A DNA stretch of 64,000 bases, taken from Naumovozyma dairenensis CBS 421 (lineage: Eukaryota > Ascomycota > Saccharomycetes > Saccharomycetales > Saccharomycetaceae). The stretch spans positions 1,302,001 through 1,366,000 of the forward strand of contig NC_016480.1 in NCBI RefSeq assembly GCF_000227115.2. Direction: 5' to 3'. Position 1 is the stretch's first letter. Each line of letters opens with the position of its first letter. Position numbers and translations under genes: made by a program. Positions 1-9,706 of this stretch are shown here, piece after piece. The notes beneath the pieces are model-generated. The model had not been told where the DNA came from, made no database searches, and worked only from the letters and a program-made list of their open reading frames with translations.

Positions 1-1
1 A

Positions 2-1027
2 AATTTAAATACTGTCGTCGACTATAAGATCGAAAGATTATCAAAATTATCTGAAGGTGACGTTTTATCAGATGAGTTCCCATTATTGGATGAAAGAGTT
101 ATCTTGACCTCCACTACAGAGTTAAGGGGGTTAACTTACGATCAGTGGTTTGAATTGTTTATGAAATTAGCATTGACCATCGCGAGGTATCAAAGTATTG
201 AAGATGCGATAAGTGTAATTGAAACAGCGCAGGATGTGAATGTTTTCAACCAAGATCCAGAAAGAGTGAAGATGATGAAGTTTATCAAACTAGCTATAAT
301 TTTACAAGATAAAAATCAAGATGAAGAAACTATCACTGAACATTTAAGAGGTCTATTGAATCAATTCCAATTTAATAGGAAGGTGTTCCAAATATTCTGC
401 TATTGTTTATGTAAGGGAAGAACTTCGCTAAACATCGTTAGTTCTACCGTCCAACAGAAATTCTTTTTAAGACAATTAAAAGCATTTGATAGTTTAAGAT
501 ACGATACACATGTGAACGGACAAGCATCTATTACCAATACTGCCGTAACGAATCCTGAAAAGAAAAGTTCACTGTACTTGTATTATATTTATGCAGTGTT
601 GTTATATTCCAGTAGAGGGTTTGTTTCATCATTACAATATCTAAGCTGGTTAGAAGATGAAATACCTGATGATCCAATGGTTAACTTATTGATGGGTTTA
701 TCTCATTTACATCGTTCTATGCAAAGATTAACAGCTCACAGGCATTTTCAAATATTACATGGGCTAAGATATTTATTCAGATATCATGATATAAGGTCGA
801 CGAAATATACAGAATTGGAGAAACAGGAAGCTGATTATAATATTGGGCGAGCCTTTCACTTAATTGGGTTAGTTTCCATTGCTATTACCTACTACGACAA
901 AGTTCTTAACAATTATTCTGAAGAGAAATTAAAGAGACATGCGGCTTATAACTCGATTATTATTTATCAAGAAAGTGGGAATATTGAACTAGCAAACTCT
1001 CTAATGAGGGACTATTTAACGATATAA
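2..1027 (+). CDS. TFC4: TFIIIC subunit tau131 (TFC4), 3' part only
   Basis: This is the C-terminal part of the TPR-rich TFIIIC subunit that recruits TFIIIB to RNA polymerase III genes. The reading frame is open from base 2, so the gene starts left of the window and about 341 residues are visible. The family protein is about 1000 residues in S. cerevisiae (YGR047C). The visible part is all-helical and repeat-like, with TPR-style helical pairs and a final repeat containing NIGRAFHLIGLVSIAITYY near the end. No in-frame ATG near the left edge is needed; the first in-frame Met is internal. It is followed by a 519-base convergent spacer and then FMP46 on the other strand. The identity rests on recalled family resemblance and the TPR pattern. 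Confidence 0.85.
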   Translation, partial: NLNTVVDYKIERLSKLSEGDVLSDEFPLLDERVILTSTTELRGLTYDQWFELFMKLALTIARYQSIEDAISVIETAQDVNVFNQDPERVKMMKFIKLAIILQDKNQDEETITEHLRGLLNQFQFNRKVFQIFCYCLCKGRTSLNIVSSTVQQKFFLRQLKAFDSLRYDTHVNGQASITNTAVTNPEKKSSLYLYYIYAVLLYSSRGFVSSLQYLSWLEDEIPDDPMVNLLMGLSHLHRSMQRLTAHRHFQILHGLRYLFRYHDIRSTKYTELEKQEADYNIGRAFHLIGLVSIAITYYDKVLNNYSEEKLKRHAAYNSIIIYQESGNIELANSLMRDYLTI

Positions 1028-1546
1028 TTTTGTTGGTAGGATTTATGGTTAACTAACAGTTTTATTCAAAGAAAAGATCATTCAGTAGAATTTTACACTG
1101 TTTAATTTACATTAAGTGTTCCACCACAGCCTATATGTATAGACATTGAATTATTTTTGCATAAACACTAAATGACGGCGTATGATGAGACATGTTGGGA
1201 CAAAATATACAAGGTGAACTCCTATGGCACTCAGACTTTATTTGATGAAAGCTAGAGCCAAATGTAGCCCAAAAATGTTTTTTTTATGTAGCAATTCCTA
1301 TATATTGTATTTAATTTTGAAAATGCTCACAGAATTTAGTATTCACAATTGTACTATGTATAATAAATAGTAATGACTTTTTTAGTAGTTTCATTGCCCG
1401 TAGTTACGGAACGCCTGTATACAGACACTATAAAATTAAGGAAAATCTCACCCATAATCGTTTCAAAAACTCCATTGGTAACTAACTAGAGACCCCTGAA
1501 ATATATATTGAGTTATAAACGATATATAGATATTAGTTTGATTTCC
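1028..1546. other. Convergent spacer, TFC4 to FMP46
   Basis: This AT-rich stretch lies between the stop codons of two converging genes. It should hold both 3' ends. No ORF, RNA gene or clear repeat is visible. Runs such as TATATATTG near 1501 could serve as 3'-end efficiency elements, which is inference only. Confidence 0.6.
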
Positions 1547-1939
1547 TCAACCTTTCAACTTTAACAATTCTTGGATGCTTTTCAGGTCATTACCTATACA
1601 TTTTCTTTCCCAATCTACCCAAAGGGAAACCTTCGGGTTCCATCTTCCTTCTCTGGCACATTTTTGTAGATTAGAACCAAATACTGGATCAAAAGATTCT
1701 AATTTCATTATTCGATGTAGATTTGGGATTTGTGTATTCATGATGATCGGATTGATCTTATACGTATATTTCAATTGATCCAATGTAGGGAACGTGGAAA
1801 CTAACTCTAGGTTGAAGTTATTAGATGTTTCTCCTTTCAAAAACTGGAGGATTGTGGAGCATGATTTATTTAGCTCGAAATTGTCACAAAACAGTGAGAT
1901 TGTTCTTGGACTTTTTTGTAAACTTTTGAACAGAGACAT
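1547..1939 (-). CDS. FMP46: Fmp46-type mitochondrial thioredoxin-fold protein
   Basis: The 130-aa product matches the yeast Fmp46 (YKR049C) family, small putative redox proteins of mitochondria with a thioredoxin-like fold (DUF1687). The usual family length is about 133 aa. The start SLFKSLQKSPRTISLF and the motif STFPTLDQLKY are typical. The C-terminal half keeps the family core FDPVFG and the WNPKVSLWVDWE stretch. The start is the only ATG near the N-terminus and gives a family-length protein. In S. cerevisiae the gene sits directly beside TRK2; here LSM1 and another gene separate it from TRK. Substrate and partner are unknown for the family. Confidence 0.85.
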   Translation of the reverse strand: MSLFKSLQKSPRTISLFCDNFELNKSCSTILQFLKGETSNNFNLELVSTFPTLDQLKYTYKINPIIMNTQIPNLHRIMKLESFDPVFGSNLQKCAREGRWNPKVSLWVDWERKCIGNDLKSIQELLKLKG

Positions 1940-2435
1940 ATATAGAGATCTGACAATGATATATTATATATTTTTGAGCAGTTCAATTGTTTCAATGATG
2001 TAGAGTATGGAACAAGTGTTAAGAATCAATCTTCAACTGAAACATATCAAATGGAATGTATCGAATTGTGGAGGTCTCCAAAGAGGTGCATCGTTTGATA
2101 CCTCGAGATGTTATAATTGGTCCCCTAAAACCAGACCTAAGCGGCCACAAATTAGGACAATGCATAAATGTTCAAAGTAGGGCTGGCTAGGGTTTAAATG
2201 TCTAGCTTCCTGAAATTTGACAACGCTGCGCTGCCAGTCGGCCCGTTCCTCTGGTTTTCCAAAAGATTATGTAGTTTCAATATGAAATTGGAAAGAGCTC
2301 ACCCTAGAGAAAAAATAATATGACGACAAGATGGAGAGAAAGGTGAAACTAAACAAGTATTCAATTCATAGAAAGGAAGTTGCAGATAGTTAAACAACTC
2401 CACTCAAAGAATTACGTACCTTCAAGAGAAGTAAC
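1940..2435. other. Divergent promoter region, FMP46/LSM1
   Basis: The 496-base spacer separates divergently transcribed FMP46 and LSM1 and must carry both promoters. TATATAT runs lie just upstream of FMP46 (about 1938-1975). I see no RNA gene or other ORF that I can support. Confidence 0.5.
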
Positions 2436-2987
2436 ATGTCTGCATCCGCTGTTTCTCAGGAGGTCAAAGAACCGCAACAACAGCAGCAGCAACAACAACA
2501 ATCGAAGCAACAATCCAAACAGTCCAAGAAAGCTCATAAGAAACTTTCAGAGGGAGAAGCAGATTTATATCTAGACCAATACAATTTTACCACTACTGCA
2601 GCTATAGTGAGCTCTGTTGATCGTAAAATCTTTGTCCTTTTACGTGATGGTAGACTATTATTCGGTGTCTTAAGAACATTTGATCAATATGCAAATTTGA
2701 TACTACAACATTGTGTGGAAAGAATATATTTAAGCGAGGAAAATAAATATGCGGAACAAGAGTTGGGTATTTTTATGATTCGTGGTGAAAACGTAGTTAT
2801 GTTGGGTGAAGTGGATATAGATAAAGAAGATCAACCATTGGAATTAATGGAACGTATATCATTTAAGGATGCTTCTAAGATTAAGAAGAACAATGACGAG
2901 AAGAAATTCAAATCAGAAACTAAGAAGGGTAAAGAATATGCTCGTTTCGGTCTAATTTATGATTTCCATAAATCGGATCTTTATTAA
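2436..2987 (+). CDS. LSM1: Lsm1, Sm-like subunit of the Lsm1-7 decapping ring
   Basis: The 183-aa protein is Lsm1, the defining subunit of the cytoplasmic Lsm1-7/Pat1 ring that binds oligoadenylated mRNA 3' ends and activates decapping. The Sm1 motif (IVSSVDRKIFVLLRDGR through NLILQ, about residues 57-91) and Sm2 motif (FMIRGENVVMLGEVDI, about 112-127) are intact. The C-terminal tail, which Lsm1 needs for RNA binding, ends YARFGLIYDFHKSDLY. A Gln tract (nine Q at 14-22, then QS/KQ repeats) near the N-terminus explains the slight excess over the 172 aa of S. cerevisiae Lsm1 (YJL124C). Start: the first ATG of the frame. A single-copy YJL gene inside a YKR-like block is notable. Confidence 0.95.
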   Translation: MSASAVSQEVKEPQQQQQQQQQSKQQSKQSKKAHKKLSEGEADLYLDQYNFTTTAAIVSSVDRKIFVLLRDGRLLFGVLRTFDQYANLILQHCVERIYLSEENKYAEQELGIFMIRGENVVMLGEVDIDKEDQPLELMERISFKDASKIKKNNDEKKFKSETKKGKEYARFGLIYDFHKSDLY

Positions 2988-3573
2988 AGGAAATTTGGGC
3001 GCTCTCCGAATGTTTGTAGGTTTATAAACGAAAGAAAGATAAAAATATAATGTAACATAAAGAAAATGAATTATTTTTTTCACAATTCAAATGTGTCTAT
3101 AAAAAACCCAGATCATATTCTGTGATACGACCCCGGAGTTGTTATTATTCATTTCAGAATAAGTAGACTATACGCCAGTTTAGGTAAATTAGATAGGTAA
3201 CGCGTTATAATAAGGGTTGTTGTTGTAATTTATACTACATAAATGGTAAGTTGGTGACTGCTACTAGTCTTGATACAGATATAGATTCGTAACTTACAAC
3301 TGTGAAGCATCACTTGACTAAAGGCACTTCCTTCTTTATTCAATAGTACTTATGGTAGTGTTCGATAGGTAATTGACTGATTTTAGTGACAAATTTCTGA
3401 ACTATTACCGGGTAACCCTCATATTTTGCACAGTATGCAAATTTTTTATTCAATAACGTCATTTAGAAGTATTGCAAGAACAGATGAGACGTTTTAATAC
3501 TTCATAATTGAACAGGAATTGATTACCGTCACTGTGTAATTGAATAACTAGGACAATAAAGAATTATCATCCA
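2988..3573. other. Spacer between LSM1 and the unknown gene
   Basis: The 586 bases contain no convincing ORF. An ACGCGT hexamer (MCB core) lies at 3200-3205, about 370 bases upstream of the next start codon. Whether it acts there is unknown. No tRNA-like box A/box B pair was seen. Confidence 0.5.
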
Positions 3574-4128
3574 ATGACTGTTTTTAAAGCTCATACTCCA
3601 AAGAAGGCTAGAATTGCTGCTGATGAAGACTTAGAAAAAGATATTTTAAGATTTTTGATCGGTTCCGGAATCTCATACACTACTCGTCCAGAATTATTAA
3701 CTGATCTTACGACAGAAACCAATGAAATTCAAGATGTCTTTGGTCATGATTTTGAAAGTAAACAATATGGGTTCTTGAACATCAAGACTGTTAAAAAAAA
3801 TTTCAAAATCAAAACATACGTCCTGGAAGGTGAAGAGAGCGATGTTACTGTCCTTTCTGAAGCTGATTTGACTCAATATGAAGTCTTTTGTGAATATGGT
3901 CAAGATGGTGCTAAGATGTCTATAGGTGAAGATGCTGAATTAGTAATTCCTCTAACGATTGTCGGTCCATATAGATTCATGGAAGTTACCGTGGAAGATC
4001 AAGATGGATTAGGTAAGTTCAAAGATATTGATTTCCCATCAAAGATTCAAAGAGAATCTCAAAGAATGTATACCCTGCTTCTTAAGAAAACTGTCGATGA
4101 ATTGAAAGCAGGTGGTCAAAAACAATGA
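3574..4128 (+). CDS. Conserved-looking hypothetical protein, 184 aa
   Basis: I do not recognise this gene. It is an uninterrupted ATG-started frame of 184 codons with yeast-like codon use, so it is very probably real. The product is soluble, acidic overall and has no signal peptide or membrane segment. A basic N-terminus (FKAHTPKKARIA) is followed by a helical stretch (EDLEKDILRFLIGSGI), then an alternating, probably beta-rich, middle region (about residues 60-140, with VFCEYGQDGAKM and ELVIPLTIVGPYRFMEVTV) and a C-terminal helix (ESQRMYTLLLKKTVDELK). It lies between LSM1 and TRK on the same strand. None of the S. cerevisiae neighbours of LSM1, TRK1 or TRK2 that I can recall matches it. Confidence 0.75.
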   Translation: MTVFKAHTPKKARIAADEDLEKDILRFLIGSGISYTTRPELLTDLTTETNEIQDVFGHDFESKQYGFLNIKTVKKNFKIKTYVLEGEESDVTVLSEADLTQYEVFCEYGQDGAKMSIGEDAELVIPLTIVGPYRFMEVTVEDQDGLGKFKDIDFPSKIQRESQRMYTLLLKKTVDELKAGGQKQ

Positions 4129-4553
4129 GGGTTGTTTTTTTGCATGATAGTAAAAAACCCATATAATAATGTAGATATTGTGAATTCTATAATAATCTTT
4201 TCATTTACTNNNNNNNNNNNNNNNNNNNNATATATATTTATATTGTGATGCTTCAAATTTTCAATGACCCTATTCTCGTTGCCATTTGATAGCGCCGTGG
4301 AAAAAGAACAATGGTATAATAATAGGATGAAAAGTATATATATATATAAATAAATATCTTAATTTATAGGCTACCCTTTCTAAGGGCCAGTATTTAAGGG
4401 TCTGTTTCCAAAAAAGTGCAACAATAACATTTGCAAAGGAGTAGCTCAGCTCATCATTTCCTCTCGAAATAAAAACTAAAAACTAAAAACAAATACTTTT
4501 TACCGTGTACATATTCTCATGAAAAAGTTCAACACCGAAGAAGTCTTAGAAAA
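4129..4553. other. Spacer with assembly gap, upstream of TRK
   Basis: The spacer is very AT-rich and contains 20 unresolved bases at 4210-4229, flanked by ATATAT sequence. It should carry the TRK promoter. A TATATATATA run at about 4338-4347 is a possible TATA region. A short upstream ORF begins at 4519 (see findings). Confidence 0.6.
4210..4229. other. Assembly gap (20 N)
   Basis: Twenty consecutive N bases follow TCATTTACT and precede ATATATATTTATA. The uniform length may be a placeholder rather than a measured gap. It touches no coding sequence. Confidence 0.98.
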
Positions 4554-7500
4554 ATGCTATTCGGTAGAACATTAACCAACATTTCAACATTGACAAACAT
4601 CAACAATGCCTATAAGAAATCAATAGGGCATCGACTTCGTGATTTCATCGACTGCCTTGGAACTAAATTCCAACCAATTAAGAAATACATATTCCCAAAC
4701 TTTATTGCTGTCCATTATTTTTATATCATATTTGTCGCCCTATTCACCTCCATTCTCATATATCCGGTCAGGAATCAAAAATATATTGACATCTTATTCT
4801 TATCTGCAGGAGCTGCAACACAAGGTGGATTAAATACAGTTAATACAAATGAATTAGTACTTTACCAACAAATAGTCATCTATATTGCATGTTGGCTTTC
4901 GACACCTATAGTGATTCATGGTTGCCTAGCTGGTGTTAGACTATACTGGTTTGAAAGACATTTTGATAATATTAGAGAGTCTTCGAAGAAGTATTTTAAG
5001 GCAAGAAGAACTAAGACTATCTTAGAAAGAGAGTTATCGGCTAAATTACCAACGAGAAGAAAATCTACCACTTCAAACATTTTGTCTAAAGCAAGTCAAA
5101 ATTTTAATAATAGAGGCATTAACAACAATTACGACGACTTTAGAGACAAATTATTTAGTGGCAAAAAATTAGGAAGGGAAAATACTACCGATGGTAACAG
5201 TATTTCAAATCCGCCAGAATCAATCAATTCACAACTGAGAAGGGATTTTAACCCTTCTAACACATCAGGCTCGCATTCAACTTCTGACTCCTCTCCTGAG
5301 TCCACTTTATTAAACAACGAACATTTCGTACGAAGAAGGAAAAGTAGCGATGTCAAACCTCAAGATATATATAGATCATTGCTCCTATTACAAAACCAAC
5401 GGAAGAAAGAAAATTTATCTGATGACCAATATCATGGGCCTCCATTAATTATTGACTCCCCAACCAAAAATAATTCATTTACACGTATACCAGATAAGAA
5501 TATCGACTTTACTAATAACGGAGCTCGACCCCCTTCATCAGAAAGACTAGTCCAGTTTGAAATTGCGAAACCAACAAGAAGTATTACAAGAAGAAAGAGA
5601 AATGAACAAATGCATCCCAAAACATTTAGAAATACAGATTTATTATATCAATCAAGTTCAAGGTTTAATTCACACATACATCTAAGTCCACGACATACTC
5701 TACCCCCCACTATTGGGAAACGTACTAGAACAGAAGATTCTAATTATTCATCGCTCTCCAATATTACACAAACTGATCAACAAGGTAAACCGGATAGTCA
5801 ACAAAGAGAAGAAATGAGGGAACAATCTACGACACTTCACGCCATACCGTCCAAAAGATTAAGATTAAACAATAAAAGGAAAAAGCTCATAAATAAACGA
5901 AAGTTGAAATCAAAGCTACACCCAATTAAAAGATTACGATCCAATGACTCGAACATATCTCCTAAAAGTGAACGACAGCCCTTTGAAGAAATATCATTCC
6001 ACAATTATGACAATCCTAACCTTATACCAGCTCGAACAGATAATCAATTTGATGAAGAGGAAAACTTAAATACTAGTGATTCTCTAAATGACTTACGATT
6101 TTTAGATGGATCAAATTTACGGAATATAGGAAGAAGAACATCTACGTATTTATCATGGGAACCTAAATTAGGTCCAAATTCGATAATATATGGACTATCA
6201 AAAGCACAAAAGGAAGAACTAGGTGGAGTAGAATATCGTGCAATCAAACTTCTTTGTATTATATTAGTGATATACTATGTTGGGTTGCATCTCATAATTG
6301 CTATTATGTTTTTACCATGGATATGCTTAAAGAATAAATATAGACAAATTGTGAGGAATGACGGTATAGCGCCTGCATGGTGGGCTTTTTTTACCGGGAT
6401 GAGTTCATTTTGCAATTTAGGGTTATCATTAACTCCGGATTCAATGAATCGATTTAGCAGAGCAATATATCCTTTGATAACAATGATCTTTTTTATTATT
6501 GCGGGTAATACCGGATTCCCAGTTTTTCTTCGAGCTATTATTTGGGTCATGTTTAAATTATCACGAGATTTATCGCAAATTAAAGAAAGTTTATCTTTTT
6601 TGTTAGATCATCCGCGTCGGTGTTTTACCCTATTATTCCCAAATGATGCAACGTGGTGGTTGTTAATGACATTAGTGGGTCTAAACGGCGTTGATTTAGT
6701 TCTTTTTATTATATTGGATCGTGGAGCTGAAATATTGAAAGAATATTCTGGTGGTTATAGAGTCTTATTAGGTTTATTCCAGGCAGTAACTACCAGAACT
6801 GCTGGGTTCTCCGCCCTCGATATAAGTCTATTGCACCCATCAATACAAGTGTCGTATATGTTGATGATGTATGTGTCTGTACTGCCATTAGCAATTTCCA
6901 TGAGAAGAACAAACGTGTATGAAGAACGATCTTTGGGGATTTATGGTAAAATGCCAATGTCAGAATTGAATCAAATTGAGGCGGAAGGAAAGAATGCCGA
7001 TGGTCAACATAGCCCAACACTTGAAGACGATAATGATGAAGAATTAGAAGAAGATGAAGATGAGGAAAGCAAATCTTTGGCATCATCAAATAGCTCTACA
7101 AGTCATGCTATTGGTAAAGAACGTCGGGAGTCGAATACATCCAAAAAGAAAAAGAAGAAAAACAAAAAAGAGGAGGACGACTCTTCAAATTCTTATATTG
7201 CCATTCATTTAAGAAGACAATTGTCTTTTGATATGTGGTTTATGTTTTTGGGGTTGTTTATCATTTGTATATGTGAAAGTGGAAAGATTCAAGATCCTGA
7301 GATGCCTGCTATTAATGTATTTTCCATATTATTCGAAATAGTAAGTGCCTATGGTACTGTCGGGTTATCCTTAGGTTATCCTGGGACAACAACCTCATTA
7401 TCCGCACAATTTACAGCGTTGTCTAAATTAGTTATTATCGTTATGTTGGTACGAGGTAGAAATAGAGGTTTACCATACGCATTAGATCGTGCAATAATGT

Positions 7501-7721
7501 TACCAAGTGAAAGATTAGAGCGCATTGATGACATTGAAGATTCAAAATTACGTAGGCAGCCTAAAAATATCGGCAAAGAAGATCCAGTAAGTGGTTATTT
7601 TAAGAGACATCTACATAAGCTTAAAAATGGATGGAGAAGAATCCATTCATCTGCCAACGAAAATCATGCGGACAATCATTCCATGGATACCCCTACTGAC
7701 GGACTGGAAGGAGGGAAATGA
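4554..7721 (+). CDS. TRK1/TRK2: High-affinity potassium transporter, TRK1/TRK2 family
   Basis: The 1055-aa plasma-membrane protein imports K+. Its length lies between S. cerevisiae Trk2 (889) and Trk1 (1235). Four pore-loop (M-P-M) units are visible: AAATQGGLNTVN near residue 85, GMSSFCNLGLSL near 615, VTTRTAGFSALD near 747 and VSAYGTVGLSLG near 930. Each has the conserved selectivity-filter glycine. A long, basic, Ser/Asn-rich cytoplasmic loop lies at about 150-550, as in Trk1. A second acidic then Lys-rich loop is at about 810-880. The start is the first ATG of the long frame; an out-of-frame ATG 35 bases upstream opens a short ORF across it. Gene order FMP46...TRK...YKR051W...MRS4 matches the S. 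cerevisiae TRK2 side. Confidence 0.95.
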   Translation: MLFGRTLTNISTLTNINNAYKKSIGHRLRDFIDCLGTKFQPIKKYIFPNFIAVHYFYIIFVALFTSILIYPVRNQKYIDILFLSAGAATQGGLNTVNTNELVLYQQIVIYIACWLSTPIVIHGCLAGVRLYWFERHFDNIRESSKKYFKARRTKTILERELSAKLPTRRKSTTSNILSKASQNFNNRGINNNYDDFRDKLFSGKKLGRENTTDGNSISNPPESINSQLRRDFNPSNTSGSHSTSDSSPESTLLNNEHFVRRRKSSDVKPQDIYRSLLLLQNQRKKENLSDDQYHGPPLIIDSPTKNNSFTRIPDKNIDFTNNGARPPSSERLVQFEIAKPTRSITRRKRNEQMHPKTFRNTDLLYQSSSRFNSHIHLSPRHTLPPTIGKRTRTEDSNYSSLSNITQTDQQGKPDSQQREEMREQSTTLHAIPSKRLRLNNKRKKLINKRKLKSKLHPIKRLRSNDSNISPKSERQPFEEISFHNYDNPNLIPARTDNQFDEEENLNTSDSLNDLRFLDGSNLRNIGRRTSTYLSWEPKLGPNSIIYGLSKAQKEELGGVEYRAIKLLCIILVIYYVGLHLIIAIMFLPWICLKNKYRQIVRNDGIAPAWWAFFTGMSSFCNLGLSLTPDSMNRFSRAIYPLITMIFFIIAGNTGFPVFLRAIIWVMFKLSRDLSQIKESLSFLLDHPRRCFTLLFPNDATWWLLMTLVGLNGVDLVLFIILDRGAEILKEYSGGYRVLLGLFQAVTTRTAGFSALDISLLHPSIQVSYMLMMYVSVLPLAISMRRTNVYEERSLGIYGKMPMSELNQIEAEGKNADGQHSPTLEDDNDEELEEDEDEESKSLASSNSSTSHAIGKERRESNTSKKKKKKNKKEEDDSSNSYIAIHLRRQLSFDMWFMFLGLFIICICESGKIQDPEMPAINVFSILFEIVSAYGTVGLSLGYPGTTTSLSAQFTALSKLVIIVMLVRGRNRGLPYALDRAIMLPSERLERIDDIEDSKLRRQPKNIGKEDPVSGYFKRHLHKLKNGWRRIHSSANENHADNHSMDTPTDGLEGGK

Positions 7722-8125
7722 TTATCATATTGTTAACGGCTCTGATGTTTCTAATCGATTTTTTTTTCCCTTTGGAAAGTCAAGAAAAGTGAAAACCAAT
7801 TGTGTTAGCCGTATTTCATATTGTATCAATTATACTTGTATACTTATTACCGTCAATTTTATTAAATTCAATCTGTTGAGATTTACATACATTGTATCTT
7901 CTTTTTCTTCCAGAAGTTCTCACAACTCTTAATAGCGTTTTTTATAAATTACTGACAGTGAAATTATTTAGTGGCGAAAAATTGCCGGCCGGCAGCTTTT
8001 AGTGACACATAAAGGACTCGCCACCTTAAGGTCAGATTCGATAGTACAGAGATTTAGATGAGCACAAGTAAGAAAAGCTACTTCAAACAAATGAATCTTT
8101 AAAGGATTGACTGCAATATCAGTTA
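7722..8125. other. Spacer between TRK and the TMEM184-like gene
   Basis: The 404-base spacer holds the TRK 3' end and the next promoter. A GC-rich GCCGGCCGGC palindrome stands out from the AT-rich surroundings at about 7984-7993. I see no ORF or RNA gene. Confidence 0.5.
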
Positions 8126-9460
8126 ATGTTACCAGTTGATACGGTCTTACCTTCATGGTGGCAAAATTTATGTTACATTGCCACGGTATTGGCTATTCTT
8201 ATATCTGCCAATTCAATATGTAGACAGTTCCTTAATTACAGAAGACCCTCCGAACAACGATTAAATATCAGAATACAACTGCTAGTACCGATATTTTCGT
8301 TAACATGTCTAATAGCAACACTCCGTCCAATTCTTGCTCAACTTCTCCTGGATCCGATCAGAGAAATATATGAAGCATTTGTCATTTACACATTTTTTTC
8401 ATTACTCATACTGATTTTAGGTGGCGAAAGAAGGATTATCACAGAAATATGTATAAATGATAATCATCCCCCAATAAGGCATCCAATTCCGATATTAGGG
8501 CACTTTTTTCCTACGATTGATTTATCGGATCCATCTGACTTTCTGCTGGTAAAAAGAGGAATATTACAATATGTCTGGTTCAAGCCACTTTATTGCATAT
8601 GCGTAATACTAAGTGAAGCGTTATCAATGAAAAAATCACAATTTGGTTTATTAATAATTTATAATGTATCAGTTACTTTGTCCCTGTATAGTTTGGCATT
8701 ATTTTGGAGGTGCCTCTACCAAGAATTAAAACCTCATAATCCATGGAGTAAATTTTTATGTGTGAAGCTGATAATTTTCGCATCCTATTGGCAAAATATG
8801 ATCATTCAAACCATTGCTATATTAGGTAAATTAGAAAACGATTCCATTGCTCCTTATCTATACCAAAATGGATTATTATGTATAGAAATGGTTGGATTCG
8901 CAATTTTCCATTCTGTTGCATTTCCATGGCAAGTATATTCCTCTAAAACATTACCGATGGCGGCAAGAATGAATACTTTGTACGCCTTACGAGACTGCTT
9001 CGGTGGGGGTGATCTGAAATGGGATTTTAAACAAACCTTGTTGGCTGGTCCAACTTATTATAATTTTAAAAATTTTGATTCAACCGCAGAGAGTAGGTTA
9101 GTTGCAAGAACCAATATGACATCTAGAATGCATAGAATAAATGAAGGTGTTAGGTTTACTAATAATGGCGAAGACCGATATTGGATGCATTACGGTGCTA
9201 TTGGTGTACCCGCTAATTCAAATTGCAATAATAGCAACGTTGATAGACAAGTTGCCCACCAAAATGAAAGCGTAAATACAAACATCGGTTCTACCATTTT
9301 TAATGAAGAAATCGATGATTGGGATGATACAGTTGCAGGACAAGGGTATATCACAGATGATCCGAACTATCCAGTTACATGGGATCCCAATGGGTACAAA
9401 TATGGGAACAATATAAGTAGAATACGTGCTGACATACGGCATTGTAGTGCAAACGTTTAA
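8126..9460 (+). CDS. YKR051W-like multipass membrane protein (TMEM184/DUF300 family)
   Basis: The 444-aa product resembles S. cerevisiae YKR051W (418 aa) of the organic-solute-transporter/TMEM184 family. About seven hydrophobic segments fill residues 12-275. The first is CYIATVLAILISA, and later ones include LFWRCLYQELKPHNPWSKFLCVKLIIFASYW split by a loop. The family hallmarks ERRIITEICIND and KPHNPWSKF(L)CVKLI are present. The hydrophilic, Asn-rich C-terminal tail (about 290-444) is probably cytosolic. It is in the expected order between TRK and the MRS4-type carrier. The molecular role of the fungal members is not established. Confidence 0.85.
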   Translation: MLPVDTVLPSWWQNLCYIATVLAILISANSICRQFLNYRRPSEQRLNIRIQLLVPIFSLTCLIATLRPILAQLLLDPIREIYEAFVIYTFFSLLILILGGERRIITEICINDNHPPIRHPIPILGHFFPTIDLSDPSDFLLVKRGILQYVWFKPLYCICVILSEALSMKKSQFGLLIIYNVSVTLSLYSLALFWRCLYQELKPHNPWSKFLCVKLIIFASYWQNMIIQTIAILGKLENDSIAPYLYQNGLLCIEMVGFAIFHSVAFPWQVYSSKTLPMAARMNTLYALRDCFGGGDLKWDFKQTLLAGPTYYNFKNFDSTAESRLVARTNMTSRMHRINEGVRFTNNGEDRYWMHYGAIGVPANSNCNNSNVDRQVAHQNESVNTNIGSTIFNEEIDDWDDTVAGQGYITDDPNYPVTWDPNGYKYGNNISRIRADIRHCSANV

Positions 9461-9706
9461 TTAGAGAAAGAACAAACTAATTCAATTTCTTTGGCCGTAT
9501 TCTGGCTACTTCTTTTTAATTATGTTACACTATAGAGTCTATATTAAGATTAGGTTAGATCTATAAATGAATATATTCTAAAATTATGATATATATGCCT
9601 AGGACACCTAGTATGCCTGATAATACATGGAACGGAATATGATGGCAAATAGAGCTGGTCCAGTGGATGGAGGAGGGCTTCAGTGAAAGATCGTAAATGA
9701 AGGACA

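Noticed and set aside
4440..4470. GTAGCTCAGCT, a tRNA box A look-alike before TRK
   Set aside because: No anticodon-arm or box B follows; it is a chance match in the leader region.
8155..8165. GGTGGCAAA, an Rpn4-type PACE element
   Set aside because: It lies inside the coding sequence just after the start of the TMEM184-like gene, not in a promoter.
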